A stretch of DNA of 64,000 nucleotides, from the NCBI RefSeq assembly GCF_017872975.1, contig NZ_JAGGJP010000003.1, positions 186,001 to 250,000 of the forward strand, given 5' to 3'. The stretch is from Rubellimicrobium aerolatum. Its GTDB lineage: Bacteria; Pseudomonadota; Alphaproteobacteria; Rhodobacterales; Rhodobacteraceae. Of this stretch, positions 8,426-17,900 are shown in pieces (position 1 is the first letter of the stretch; each line of letters opens with the position of its first letter). Position numbers and translations under genes: made by a program. Under the pieces are notes generated by a model. The model ran no database searches. It was not told where the DNA came from and was given only the letters and a program-made list of their open reading frames with translations.

Positions 8426-8842
8426 CTAGCTCCCCGGCGTGGCCTCGGCCACCGCCGCGCGGCGGGCGTTGGGCCAGATGGCCCGCACCGCCGGAACCTC
8501 GGCGAGCCGGCGCAGCTCGGGCCCGCTCGCGCGGACCACGAAGGCGCGGGCGGAGCGGAGGTAACGCTCGGCCGCGTGGCCCAGGGCGGCCTCGACGGCC
8601 TCGCGGATGGGGTGCAGGTCGGCGGCGGGCAAGCCCCCAGTCTCGGGCCCTGTCCCGAATCCGGCCTCGGGCGCGACGCGCAGGGCGGGGCGGCCGGGGG
8701 CGGACGGCCGGGCGACCTCCAGCCGGGCGGGGGGCAGGGCGATCTCGACCAGCACGACATGGATGGCGGGGTCGGCGGCGGCGGCGTCGCGGCGCAGCGC
8801 CTCGGATCGGATCTTGTCCAGGGTCCCGTTCGGATCGGCCAT
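8426..8842 (-). CDS. stand-alone protein resembling the prodomain of the adjacent S8 protease
   Basis: 138 residues, no signal peptide, no known catalytic motif. Its layout parallels residues 1-170 of the neighbouring protease: an N-terminal helix, a VLVEIALPP segment (protease: VILQAAPPP), a basic Pro-rich middle, then an alpha-beta unit ending PAVRAIWPNARR (protease: LEGVFPNRRLPLP). In S8 proteases this is where the I9-like propeptide ends. The inference is a trans-acting prodomain, that is an inhibitor, chaperone or substrate of the protease. It lies just downstream of the protease on the same strand, separated by a G-rich repeat. No experimentally named family was recognised. Confidence 0.65.
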   Translation of the reverse strand: MADPNGTLDKIRSEALRRDAAAADPAIHVVLVEIALPPARLEVARPSAPGRPALRVAPEAGFGTGPETGGLPAADLHPIREAVEAALGHAAERYLRSARAFVVRASGPELRRLAEVPAVRAIWPNARRAAVAEATPGS

Positions 8843-8907
8843 CGGGTCGCGCGACTCCCTTGCCTCCTGCCGATATAGGGCAGGCGGCGGGACAAGTCCC
8901 GCGTCCC

Positions 8908-8977
8908 GTGCGGGGCGGGGCGGGGCAGGACGGGGCAGGACGGGGCGGGGCAGGGCGGGGCAGGACGGGGCGTCCCG
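8908..8977. repeat. G-rich GGGGC/GGGGCAGGAC tandem repeat
   Basis: About 70 bp built from repeated GGGGC and GGGGCAGGAC units on the plus strand (C-rich in the local minus-strand transcript). It lies between the S8 protease and the prodomain-like gene. Runs of four G at regular spacing could form G-quadruplexes. Confidence 0.7.
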
Positions 8978-8990
8978 TCCGGCCGGATCG

Positions 8991-10499
8991 CTACAGCCCC
9001 AGCCCGCGCGCCGCGCCGATGGCGCGCAGCACGTCGAGCCGGCCGAAGCCGAAGCGGTGGTCCTGCCCGGCCTCGCCGCCCTCCTCGGCCGAGCCGGTCA
9101 GGAGATCCTGGAGCAGGAAGGCCCGTTCGGCCGGCTCCACGCGGTCGCGGATGCCGGTCGCCGACAGGAGCAGCGCCACGGCGCCCGCGACGTGCGGCGC
9201 CGCCATGGAGGTGCCGTTGAGCCGCTCCCACCCGCCGCCCGGCACCGCCGACCGGACCGCCACGCCCGGCGCGGACAGGTCGGGCTTGGAATAGGCGAGC
9301 GGCAGCATCTCGGGCGGGAGATGCGGCGAGGCGCGGATCACCTGCGTCCGCCCGCCCGAGAAGCCGGCGGGCCGCCCGTCGCGTCCGAAGGCCCCCACGG
9401 CGAAGGCGAGGTAGTCGTTCCCCGGCGAGCCGGTGGTCTGGTGCCCCTCGTTGCCGATGGCCGTCACCACGGGGACGCCCAGGCGCAGGGCGGCCAGGAG
9501 CGCGCTCGTGTAGGTCGAGGGCGTCTCGGGGCCCCAGGTCGGCCCGCCCAGCGACAGGTTGAGCACGTCCACCCCCTGGTCGAGCGCCCAGTCGATCCCC
9601 GCGAGCACCTGCGCGTCGGTGCCGCCCCGCGCGCCGTCCAGCACCAGCGCCGCCGCGATCTCGGCCTCGGGGGCGACGCCGATCCAGCCGCCGCCGGCGT
9701 CGCCGCCGACCATGATCCCGGCGCAATGCGTCCCGTGCCGGTCGCTGTCGTGCGGGCGCGAGCCGGGGACGGGCGCCCCCTCGGCGTCGAACTCGGCCCA
9801 GGCGGCGATCTTGCCGCGCAGGTCGGGGTGGTCGGGATCGACGCCGGTGTCGAGAAGGCCGATGCGGACGCCTTTTCCGCGCGCCCCGAAGGCCCCCCAG
9901 GCCCCCAGCGCACCCACGGCGCGCAGGCCCCAGGCGCCGATCCCGTCGTCGTCCCCGCCCGGGGCGGGGCGGGCGGCGACATGGGGCGGCAGGGGCAGGC
10001 GGCGGTTGGGGAACACGCCCTCCAGCCGGTCGGCGAGGTCGTCGCGGGGCAGGGCCATGAGGTCCGCCTCCGCCAGCCGCAGGAGCAGGGCGTCGGCGGC
10101 CCAGAAGGCGCGGGGCTTCCCGGCGGCGTGGCGCACGAGGTCCGAGCGCAGGACGGGGCCGAGCGCGGCGAGGCGGGCGGCGCGCAGCGCAGGGAGCGGC
10201 GGCCGGGCGGGGTCGGGGAGGCGGTCGGGGCGCGGGCCGGCGAGGGCGGGCTGGAGCGCCCGCGCCGGTTCGCGGACGGGGATCGCGACGGGCGGGGCTA
10301 TGGGCAGGAGGTCGCGCGGCGAGGCGGCCAGCGCCCGCAGCCGCAGCGATTCGGCGGCGCGGCGATGCAGCGCGCCCTCGGCCCCCGGCGGCGGCGCGGC
10401 CTGGAGGATCACCTCGCGCAGCGGCCCGTGCCCCCGATCGAGGATCGCCTCGACTTGGTGGCGCAGCGTCCGGCGCCGATCCTCGCGCGATGTTGCCAT
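8991..10499 (-). CDS. subtilisin-like serine protease (S8 family), no signal peptide
   Basis: 502 residues. The catalytic triad is Asp217 (GLLDTGVDPDHPDL), His255 (DRHGTHCAG) and Ser431 (NGTSMAAPH), with oxyanion Asn350 (TAIGNEG). Residues 1-170 form a prodomain-like region ending LEGVFPNRRLPLP. The N terminus (MATSREDRRRTLRHQ) is charged, with no Sec or Tat signal, so the enzyme is cytosolic or leaves by a leaderless route. GGGAGAAC lies before the ATG, and a good promoter sits about 55-80 bp upstream. The small gene downstream encodes a protein like this prodomain. Confidence 0.92.
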   Translation of the reverse strand: MATSREDRRRTLRHQVEAILDRGHGPLREVILQAAPPPGAEGALHRRAAESLRLRALAASPRDLLPIAPPVAIPVREPARALQPALAGPRPDRLPDPARPPLPALRAARLAALGPVLRSDLVRHAAGKPRAFWAADALLLRLAEADLMALPRDDLADRLEGVFPNRRLPLPPHVAARPAPGGDDDGIGAWGLRAVGALGAWGAFGARGKGVRIGLLDTGVDPDHPDLRGKIAAWAEFDAEGAPVPGSRPHDSDRHGTHCAGIMVGGDAGGGWIGVAPEAEIAAALVLDGARGGTDAQVLAGIDWALDQGVDVLNLSLGGPTWGPETPSTYTSALLAALRLGVPVVTAIGNEGHQTTGSPGNDYLAFAVGAFGRDGRPAGFSGGRTQVIRASPHLPPEMLPLAYSKPDLSAPGVAVRSAVPGGGWERLNGTSMAAPHVAGAVALLLSATGIRDRVEPAERAFLLQDLLTGSAEEGGEAGQDHRFGFGRLDVLRAIGAARGLGL

Positions 10500-10551
10500 T
10501 TTGTTCTCCCGATCGGATCGCGCCGTTCCCCGAGGGGCCGGCGCGTGTTCC

Positions 10552-10579
10552 AGTTTAGTTCACCTTACGGCGAGATCAA
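10552..10579 (-). promoter_or_regulatory. putative promoter of the S8 protease gene
   Basis: On the minus strand TTGATC (10579-10574) and TAAACT (10557-10552) are separated by 16 bp. They end about 50 bp before the protease start, in a patch less GC-rich than its surroundings. Confidence 0.45.
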
Positions 10580-10649
10580 AGGAGAACGATGCCCGTGGAG
10601 CGCGAATGGCGGCGGCCCTGCGGGGCACGCCGCCGAGGCGGTTCGTCGC

Positions 10650-10868
10650 TTAGGCGAGGCGGGCGGCCTCGCGCGCGATCTCGGGGATCCGGCTGCGGTG
10701 CAGGTCGAGGTCGGCGAGCTCGCGGTCGGACAGCGCCTCAAGCTCGGCCAGCGTCTCGCGGTAGGCGCGGCGGCGGGCGCGATGCTCGGTCCAGGCGGCG
10801 CGGAGGTCGGTCAGGCGCTGGGCCAGCGAGGGGGCGGCGGAGGTCGGGTGGAAGGTCGCGAAGGCCAT
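10650..10868 (-). CDS. DUF1127 (YjiS-like) small protein
   Basis: 72 residues. The C-terminal half (RRRAYRETLAELEALSDREL, then LHRSRIPEIAREAA) is the DUF1127 motif found in many small alphaproteobacterial proteins. Some members bind RNA or influence phosphate and carbon metabolism; no role can be assigned here. The start at 10868 is chosen because GGGAGAG is 5 bases upstream. An in-frame ATG at 10886 would add six residues. Confidence 0.85.
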   Translation of the reverse strand: MAFATFHPTSAAPSLAQRLTDLRAAWTEHRARRRAYRETLAELEALSDRELADLDLHRSRIPEIAREAARLA

Positions 10869-11130
10869 GGGTCTCTCCCGGTTCATCTGGCGCCTCGCGG
10901 ATCGAGGTGCCTTGCGGATCGTCGTGGGCGCGACTGTTTGCGCTCACGGGATGCATATCGGGCCGGAGGGGCCTTGGCGCAACCGGGGGTTCAGAAGGGC
11001 CGCCATGCGCGGGACGCATCGGTCGGCGCGGCCTCGCCGGAGCGTGGCTGCGGGCTATGTGAGGGGGAAGCGCCCGGTGGCCGAGCCTTCGGGGCCGACC
11101 GGCGTCCGCATTCCCAGAAAAGGACCTCCC

Positions 11131-11457
11131 ATGGCTCGCCGCACGTCCGACCTCATCGATTCGACCCTCGACGCGCTGTTCCGCCACGAGGCCTCCCAGG
11201 CGCGGCCGGCGGCGGCGAGCCAGGGGGCCGAGCCGGGGTTCCGCCCGCCGCCGAGCCGCTCGGAGGCCAAGGCCGACGAGACCACGCGCGCGGTGCGGGC
11301 GATGACCGAGGCGGCGGCCGAGACGCGGGCGGTGGCGACGGCGCGGCTGCGCGAGGCGCGCAAGGCCAAGGAGGCCCAGGCCCGCGCCGAGGCCGAGGCG
11401 GCGGCCGCGCTGGCCCCGGCCAAGGCCCCGCGCAAGCGCAAGGCCAAGGCGACCTGA
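11131..11457 (+). CDS. hypothetical Ala/Lys/Arg-rich protein
   Basis: 108 residues: MARRTSDLIDSTLDALFRHE, a Pro/Ser linker, then a long Ala/Glu/Arg helix predicted to be coiled-coil (REARKAKEAQARAEAEAAAA), ending in the basic tail PRKRKAKAT. AAGGA lies just before the ATG. It is convergent with tex, whose stop is 10 bp away. I do not recognise the family. The basic tail suggests nucleic-acid contact, but that is inference. Confidence 0.6.
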   Translation: MARRTSDLIDSTLDALFRHEASQARPAAASQGAEPGFRPPPSRSEAKADETTRAVRAMTEAAAETRAVATARLREARKAKEAQARAEAEAAAALAPAKAPRKRKAKAT

Positions 11458-11467
11458 GCGGGGGCGC

Positions 11468-13780
11468 TCAGCGCCCGAACTTGCCCCGCAGCGCGTCCGC
11501 GAAGGCGTTGCCGGCCTTGGCGTCCTTGGGCCCCGCCTGCGACGGCCCGCGCGACGGCGTCCGGTCCTTGGCCGGGCCGCGCTCGCGCGCCTGGTCGCGG
11601 GCGTCGGCGCTGTCCTTCCGCATGGTGAGGCCGATGCGCTTCCGCGCCACGTCCACCTCGACCACGCGGACCTGCACCACGTCGCCGGCCTTCACCACCT
11701 CGTGCGGGTCCTTCACGAAGCGGTCGGCGAGCTGGCTCACGTGCACGAGCCCGTCCTGGTGCACGCCCACGTCCACGAAGGCCCCGAAGGCCGCGACGTT
11801 GGTGACGGTCCCTTCCAGCAGCATCCCCGGCTTCAGGTCGCCGATGTCACGGACGCCCTCCGCGAAGGTCGCGGTGCGGAAGGACGGGCGGGGGTCGCGG
11901 CCCGGCTTCTCCAGCTCGGCCAGGATGTCCCTGACGGTCGGCAGGCCGAACCTCTCGTCCGCGAAGGCGCGGGGGTCGAGCCCCCGCAGCGGCGCGGGGT
12001 CGGCCATCAGCGCGCGGATGTCGCGGCCGCAGGCCTTCACGATCCGGCGGACCACGTCGTAGGCCTCGGGGTGGACGGCGGAGGCGTCCAGCGGCTCGGC
12101 CCCGTCGGGGATGCGAAGGAACCCCGCCGCCTGCTCGAAGGCCTTGGGGCCGAGGCGGGACACCTTCAGCAGCTCGCGCCGGCTGCGGAACGGCCCGTTG
12201 GCGTCGCGGTGGGCGACGATGGCGGCGGCCAGCGACGGCCCCAGGCCCGACACGCGCGCCAGCAGCGGCGCGGAGGCGGTGTTGAGGTCCACCCCCACCG
12301 CGTTCACCGCGTCCTCGACCACGCCATCCAGCGAGCGGCCCAGTCGTCCCTGGTCCACGTCGTGCTGGTATTGGCCCACGCCGATGGACTTGGGCTCGAT
12401 CTTCACGAGTTCCGCCAGCGGGTCCTGCAACCGCCGCGCGATGGACACCGCCCCGCGCAGCGACACGTCGAGGCCCGGGAATTCCCGCGCCGCCAGCTCC
12501 GAGGCCGAGTAGACCGAGGCCCCGGCCTCGCTCACGATGGCCTTCACCGGCTTTTCCGGGCCGGGCAGCAGCGCCAGGAGGTCCGCGACCATCCGCTCCG
12601 TCTCGCGGCTGGCGGTGCCGTTGCCGATGGCGATCAGCTCCACCCGGTGCGCGACGAGGAGCTGCGCGATCCGCGCCTGCGCCCCGCGCAGGTCGTTCCT
12701 GGGCTGGAAGGGATACACGGTGTCCGTCGCCAGCACCTTGCCCGTCCCGTCCACCACCGCGACCTTGACCCCCGTGCGGATGCCGGGGTCGAGCCCCATG
12801 GTCGCCCGTCCCCCCGCCGGCGCGGCGAGCAGCAGGTCCTTGAGGTTGCGGGCGAAGACGCGGATCGCCTCCTCCTCGGCCTTTTCCCGCAACTCCACCA
12901 TCAGGTCGAGCGTGAGGGAGCCGCGCAGCTTGATGCGCCAGGCCCAGGCCGCCGCCTCGCGCAGCCAGCGGTCGCCGGGGCCGGGGCCTGCCGCCTCCAG
13001 GGCGCGGGCGCACATCCGCTCGGAGGGGCTGTCGCCGCGCGGCGCCTCCTCGTCCACCTCCAGGTCGAGCGCCAGCACCCCCTCGTTGCGCCCCCGCAGC
13101 ATGGCGAGGACGCGGTGCGAGGGCGCGGCGCCCAGCGGCTCGGAATGGGCGAAGTAGTCCGAGAACTTGGCCCCCTCGGCCTCCTTGCCCGCCACCACCC
13201 GGGCCGCCAGCCGCCCCACCTGCTTCATGTGCGCCCGCAGCCGCCCCAGCAGCTCGGCGTTCTCGGCCAGCCCCTCGGCCAGGATGTCCCGCGCGCCCTC
13301 CAGCGCGGCCTTGGTGTCCGGCACGGCCTCCGACCGGAAGCCCCCGGCCAGCCCCGCCGGATCGGCGCGGCGGTCGGCGAGGATCGCCTCCAGCAGCGGC
13401 CCGAGCCCGTTCTCCCGCGCGATCATCGCCTTGGTGCGCCGCTTGGGCTTGAAGGGGAGATAGATGTCCTCCAGCTCGGCCTTGGTCGCCGCCTGCCCCA
13501 GCGCGCGGGCGAGGTCGTCGGTCATCTTCCCCTGCTCGGTGATCGACCCCACGATGGCCGCCCGCCGCGATTCCAGCTCGCGCAGGTAGCCCAGCCGCTC
13601 GGCCAGGGTCCGAAGCTGGGTGTCGTCCAGGCCGCCCGTCGCCTCCTTGCGGTAGCGGGCGACGAAGGGCACCGTCGCGCCCCCGTCCAGGAGCGCGATG
13701 GCCGCCGCCACCTGCGGGGCCCCCGCGCCGATCTCGGCGGCGATGAGGTGCGGGATGCGGCGGGCGGCGTCGGGGGTCAT
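11468..13780 (-). CDS. tex: Tex family transcription accessory/RNA-binding protein
   Basis: 770 residues. Tex N-terminal helical region ([30 protein letters not shown]), a YqgF-like nuclease-fold domain ([20 protein letters not shown]), helix-hairpin-helix repeats ([20 protein letters not shown]), and an S1 RNA-binding domain ([30 protein letters not shown]). A basic, disordered tail follows. The start [18 protein letters not shown] at 13780 matches family N termini. The in-frame extension to 13888 is Pro-rich and unlikely. Confidence 0.95.
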   Translation of the reverse strand: MTPDAARRIPHLIAAEIGAGAPQVAAAIALLDGGATVPFVARYRKEATGGLDDTQLRTLAERLGYLRELESRRAAIVGSITEQGKMTDDLARALGQAATKAELEDIYLPFKPKRRTKAMIARENGLGPLLEAILADRRADPAGLAGGFRSEAVPDTKAALEGARDILAEGLAENAELLGRLRAHMKQVGRLAARVVAGKEAEGAKFSDYFAHSEPLGAAPSHRVLAMLRGRNEGVLALDLEVDEEAPRGDSPSERMCARALEAAGPGPGDRWLREAAAWAWRIKLRGSLTLDLMVELREKAEEEAIRVFARNLKDLLLAAPAGGRATMGLDPGIRTGVKVAVVDGTGKVLATDTVYPFQPRNDLRGAQARIAQLLVAHRVELIAIGNGTASRETERMVADLLALLPGPEKPVKAIVSEAGASVYSASELAAREFPGLDVSLRGAVSIARRLQDPLAELVKIEPKSIGVGQYQHDVDQGRLGRSLDGVVEDAVNAVGVDLNTASAPLLARVSGLGPSLAAAIVAHRDANGPFRSRRELLKVSRLGPKAFEQAAGFLRIPDGAEPLDASAVHPEAYDVVRRIVKACGRDIRALMADPAPLRGLDPRAFADERFGLPTVRDILAELEKPGRDPRPSFRTATFAEGVRDIGDLKPGMLLEGTVTNVAAFGAFVDVGVHQDGLVHVSQLADRFVKDPHEVVKAGDVVQVRVVEVDVARKRIGLTMRKDSADARDQARERGPAKDRTPSRGPSQAGPKDAKAGNAFADALRGKFGR

Positions 13781-13895
13781 GGGGCGTCCTGCGGGCTGGA
13801 ACGGTTGGGCGCGGCATAGCCCCCGGCGGGCGTTTGGCCAAGGGCCGGGGGCGGCGACCCCCCCGGCCGGCCAAGGCTGGCCGATCAAGCCCGCG

Positions 13896-14378
13896 TCACC
13901 AGGGCGTCCCGTCCTTGCGCGTGAAGCCCCAGCGCCCGTCCGGCCCCAGCACGGCCCGCAGGTCGTCGCGCGGGTAGCTTCCCTCGTCGCCGGGGCTGCG
14001 GTCGCCCACCTCCAGATACAGCACGTCCCGTTCGGTCCGGTTGACGAGCTGGTGCGCCACGCCCCCGGCCGGGAACCCCGCGCACATCCCCGGCCCGAGC
14101 GCGACCTCGCCCTTGTCGGTGACGAGCGTGGGCGCGCCGTCGAGGATGTAGACGAACTCGTCCTGCCGGCTGTGGCGGTGCAGCAGCGCCGATTCGCCGC
14201 CGGGCGACAGCCGTGTGAGGTTCACGCCGAAGTTGGTCAGCCCGAACAGGTCGCCCAGCGGGCGCTTCTCGCGGCCCGCCATGCGGCTCGCGAAGGGCTC
14301 GGGGTAGTTGGAGCGCCGGGCGCGCGGGGCGGCCTCGGCGGCGCGGAGGGCGAGGGGGCGGGACGGGGGCTGGTCCAT
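13896..14378 (-). CDS. cupin-domain protein
   Basis: 160 residues with one cupin barrel. Motif 1 is in [20 protein letters not shown] (His, His and Glu metal ligands) and motif 2 in [20 protein letters not shown] (His). Such stand-alone cupins are often sugar-binding or metal-dependent enzymes, or uncharacterised; the substrate cannot be inferred. The start has GGAG 7 bases upstream. Confidence 0.85.
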   Translation of the reverse strand: MDQPPSRPLALRAAEAAPRARRSNYPEPFASRMAGREKRPLGDLFGLTNFGVNLTRLSPGGESALLHRHSRQDEFVYILDGAPTLVTDKGEVALGPGMCAGFPAGGVAHQLVNRTERDVLYLEVGDRSPGDEGSYPRDDLRAVLGPDGRWGFTRKDGTPW

Positions 14379-14453
14379 GGCGAATCTCCGGGGGCGGCCC
14401 CGGCCGGGCGGGGCCCGCGCCGAGCCTACACGCGATGGGCCTGCACGCGACGG

Positions 14454-14500
14454 GCCCGGATCGTGGCCCGGATCGTGGCCCGGACCGTGGCCCGGAACGG
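14454..14500. repeat. 12-bp tandem repeat, about 4 copies
   Basis: The unit CGGATCGTGGCC is repeated about four times, the last copies degenerate, upstream of both the cupin gene and the 94-residue gene. It is one of several 12-bp triplications in the window. Confidence 0.8.
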
Positions 14501-14601
14501 GGCACGGCCCCGCCGGCCCGGAGCCTTGGCAGATCTTGGCCGAAGGGTGGCGAAATCGGGGCGTTGCGTCACAATGTCAGATGAACCCGCCGCCCGCCAA
14601 G

Positions 14602-14620
14602 CTATAGACTAAAGTATAGG
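14602..14620 (+). promoter_or_regulatory. promoter-like AT-rich patch before the 94-residue gene
   Basis: CTATA and TATAG flank GACTAAAG, giving two -10-like hexamers (TATAGA, TATAGG) 26-44 bp before the start at 14646. No convincing -35 element was seen. Confidence 0.3.
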
Positions 14621-14645
14621 CTTTTTCGGTCCGGGTCCGGTTCCC

Positions 14646-14930
14646 ATGCTGCTCCATCTCCACAATCCCACCTCCGAGGCGCATCTCGAGGATCTCCGCG
14701 ACCGGATCGCCGGCGCGCTGCCGCCGCTGGCGTCCGACCGCGACCGGTTGCGGGTCGAGCGGCTGGTCGAGGTGGTGCGGGCGATGGACGAGGGCCACCT
14801 CACCCCCCGTCAGGCCGCCGAGGCCTTCGCGCGCGACCGCCTGCCGGGCTTCTGCCTCGATCGCTGGCTGGCCGACATGGTGGACGAGGGCGTCTACGTG
14901 GAGCGGTCGCCCGCCCGGCGCGCGGCCTGA
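14646..14930 (+). CDS. hypothetical 94-residue protein
   Basis: MLLHLHNPTSEAHLEDLRDRI, then RLVEVVRAMDEGHLTPRQAAEAF; mostly helical, soluble, with no cysteine cluster or signal. The family is not recognised. Codon use is typical of the genome and an AT-rich promoter-like patch lies upstream. Its stop is 3 bp from the stop of the convergent hybrid kinase. Confidence 0.6.
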   Translation: MLLHLHNPTSEAHLEDLRDRIAGALPPLASDRDRLRVERLVEVVRAMDEGHLTPRQAAEAFARDRLPGFCLDRWLADMVDEGVYVERSPARRAA

Positions 14931-14933
14931 GCC

Positions 14934-17900
14934 CTAGCGCCGCGCCAGGAGGTCCGCGACCGCCGTCCCCAGGTCGGCGCGGCGGAAGGGCTTGGCGAGG
15001 CGCGGCAGGTCGGGCGCGATGCCGTCCACGCCGGCATAGCCGCTGATGACCAGCACCGGCAGGCCGGGACGCCGCGCCCGCAGCAGCCGCGCGAGGTCCG
15101 TGCCGTGCATCCCCGGCATCAGGTGGTCGGTGATGACCAGATCGGGCGCGAGCCCCCCGTCCAGCCGGTCCAGCGCCTCCCCCGCCGAGGCCGCCTCCAC
15201 CACGCCGAAGCCCAGCTCGGCCAGCAGGGCCGCCGTGCTCGCGCGCACGAGGTCCTCGTCGTCCACGAGCAGGACCGTGCCGCCGGCGGGCGCCCGCTCC
15301 CCCTCGGGCGGCGGGCCGGGACGGTCGGCCGCGCCCTGCTCGGTCGCGGGCAGCCACAGCTCGGCGGTGGTGCCCCGGCCCGGCGCGCTGAGGATGCGGA
15401 GCGCCCCGCCGAGCTGCGCCGCGAGGCCGTGCACCATCGACAGCCCCAGCCCCGTGCCCTGGCCCAGCGCCTTGGTCGAGAAGAACGGCTCCACCGCCCG
15501 CGCCAGCGTCGCCTCGTCCATGCCGGTGCCGGTGTCGGCCACCGACAGCCGGAGGTAGCGGCCCGGCGGCAGGCCCGTGGCGTGCCCGGGCCCCACCGCC
15601 TCGCCGTCCGCCGACAGCCGCAGCGTGCCGCCCTCGGGCATGGCGTCGCGGGCGTTCACCGCGAGGTTGAGGATCGCCATCTCCACCTGGTTGGCGTCGG
15701 CCAGCGCCGGGGGCAGGCCGGGGGCGACCGCGACCTCGACCTCGACGCGGGGGCCGGTCGTGCTCCGCACCAGGTCGGCCATCCCCTCGACCAGCGCGCC
15801 CAGGTCCACCGCCGTCGGCTGGAGCGGCTGGCGGCGCGCGAAGGCCAGGAGGCGCTGCACCAGCGTCCGCGCCCGCTCGGCCGACTGCGCCGCCCCGGCG
15901 ATCAGCCGCCGCTCGCGCGGCTCGCCCAGCCCCTGGCGCTGGAGGCGGTCCAGCACCGCCAGGATCGGCGTCAGCAGGTTGTTGAAGTCGTGCGCGACCC
16001 CGCCGGTGAGCTGGCCCATCGCGTCCATCTTCTGCGCCTGCCGGAGCTGCTCCTCGGCCTCGACCTGGGCGGTGATGTCGCGGGCGCTGCCGATCAGGCG
16101 CGTGACCCGGCCGGCCCGGTCCCGGACCGGGACCAGCACCGTGTCCCAGTGCCGCCGCCCCGCCGGCAGGGCCAGCACCTCGCGGTAGCTGGTGGGCCGG
16201 CCCAGCGCGACGGCGCGGCGGTAGTTCGCGGCGACCGCCCGCGCGACCTCCGGGGGGAGCTGCTCCTCGACCCGCCGGCCGCGCAGAGGCCGCACGTCGA
16301 GCCCCGTGGCGGCCTGGTGCGCCGGGTTCAGCTCCTCGATGGTGAAGCCGCCGTCGGGCTGCGCGCCGATCACGAACAGCGCCTCGGCGGTGTTCTCGAA
16401 GTAGGCGCGATACAGCGCGTCCGCCTCGCGCCGGGCCGCCTCGGCCGCGTCGAGCCGCGCCTGCCGCTCCCGCTCGGCGGTGATGTCGCGGCCCGTGGCG
16501 TAGGTCGCGTCGCCGCCCTGGGCCGCCGTCCACGAGATCCAGCGGAGCGAGCCGTCCTTGTGGCGGTAGCGGTTCACGACCCGGGGCTGGCCGCCATGGG
16601 CCGCGAGGCCGGCGGCCGCGGCCGTCGCCGCGTGGTCCTCGGGGACGACGAACTCGGTGACGTGGCGGCCGACCATCTCCTCGGGCGCGTAGCCCAGGAT
16701 CGTCGTCCAGGCCGGGTTCACCCGCCGCAGCACGCCGTCGAAGCCGATCACCAGCATCAGGTCGGGCGAGGTCGCCCACATCCGGTCCCGCTCGGCGACC
16801 GCCTGAGCGACGCGCGCCTCCAGCGTCTCGTTGGCCTGCCGCAGCGCCGCCACCGCCCGCGCCCGCTCCACGGCCGTCCGGGTGCGCCCGGCCACCTCAC
16901 GGATCAGATCCAGGTCCTCGGGCGACCAGTCGCGCGGGCGGGCGTCGTTGGCGAACAGGAGCGCCACGAGCCGGCCCCGCTCCAGGACGGGGACGTTGAC
17001 GACGGCGCGCACGTCCACCGCCGCCAGCGCGGCCGTGGCCTCCGGCCCGCCGGTGCGGGGGTCATGGCCTGTGTCGGGGATGACCGTGGGCTCGCCCCGC
17101 TTGAGATCCTCGACGATGGACCCGTAGTCCCGCAGGCGATGGACGCCCGCCAGCGTCGCCACCCCCGGCGCCGTCCAGTCGCGCTCGACCCGCAGCGTCT
17201 CGGCCTCGTGGTCCATCGTGCCGTAGCCCACCCGGCCCACGCCCAGCGCGCGCCCCAGCTCCTCGGCGGCGGCGAAGGCGATGGCGGCCGGCTCCTCCAG
17301 GTCGCGCAGCCGGTCGGCGATGCGCGCCAGCGCCGCGCGCCGCGCCTCGGCCGCCTTGCGCGCGGTGATGTCGAGCACGACCTCGAAGGCCGTGCCGTCG
17401 GGCAGCAGCTTCGCCGCGAACAGCGCCCACCAGCGGCTCCCGTCCGGGCGCAGGTATTCCTTCTCGTAGGGCGTGGTCCGCCCGGTGGCCGTCAGCTCGG
17501 CCCAGGCGCGCTCCGAATCGGCCATCCACTCGGGCGGGGTGAGCTCCTGCCACCTCAGCCGCCCCGCCTCCAGATCCGCGCGCCCGTGGCCGGCCATCCG
17601 CAGGAAGGCGTCGTTGGCATCGACCAGCCGCCCCTCCGCGTCGATGTAGATCGCGCCCACCGTCTCGATGTCGAGCGCGGCGCGCAGCCGCGCCTCGCTC
17701 GCCCGGAGCCGCGCCTCTCCCTCGTGCTCGGCCGTGCGGTCGCGGAACATCTTGATGTAGCCGCGGCCCGGCCCGTCCGCGCGCATCATCAGCCCCGAGC
17801 CCCAGAAGCGGGTGCCGTCCTTGCGGAGATGCCAGCGCTCGTTGACGGCCCGGCCTTCGCTCAGGGCGCGCGCCATCTCGCGGTCGGGGTCGCCCTTGGC

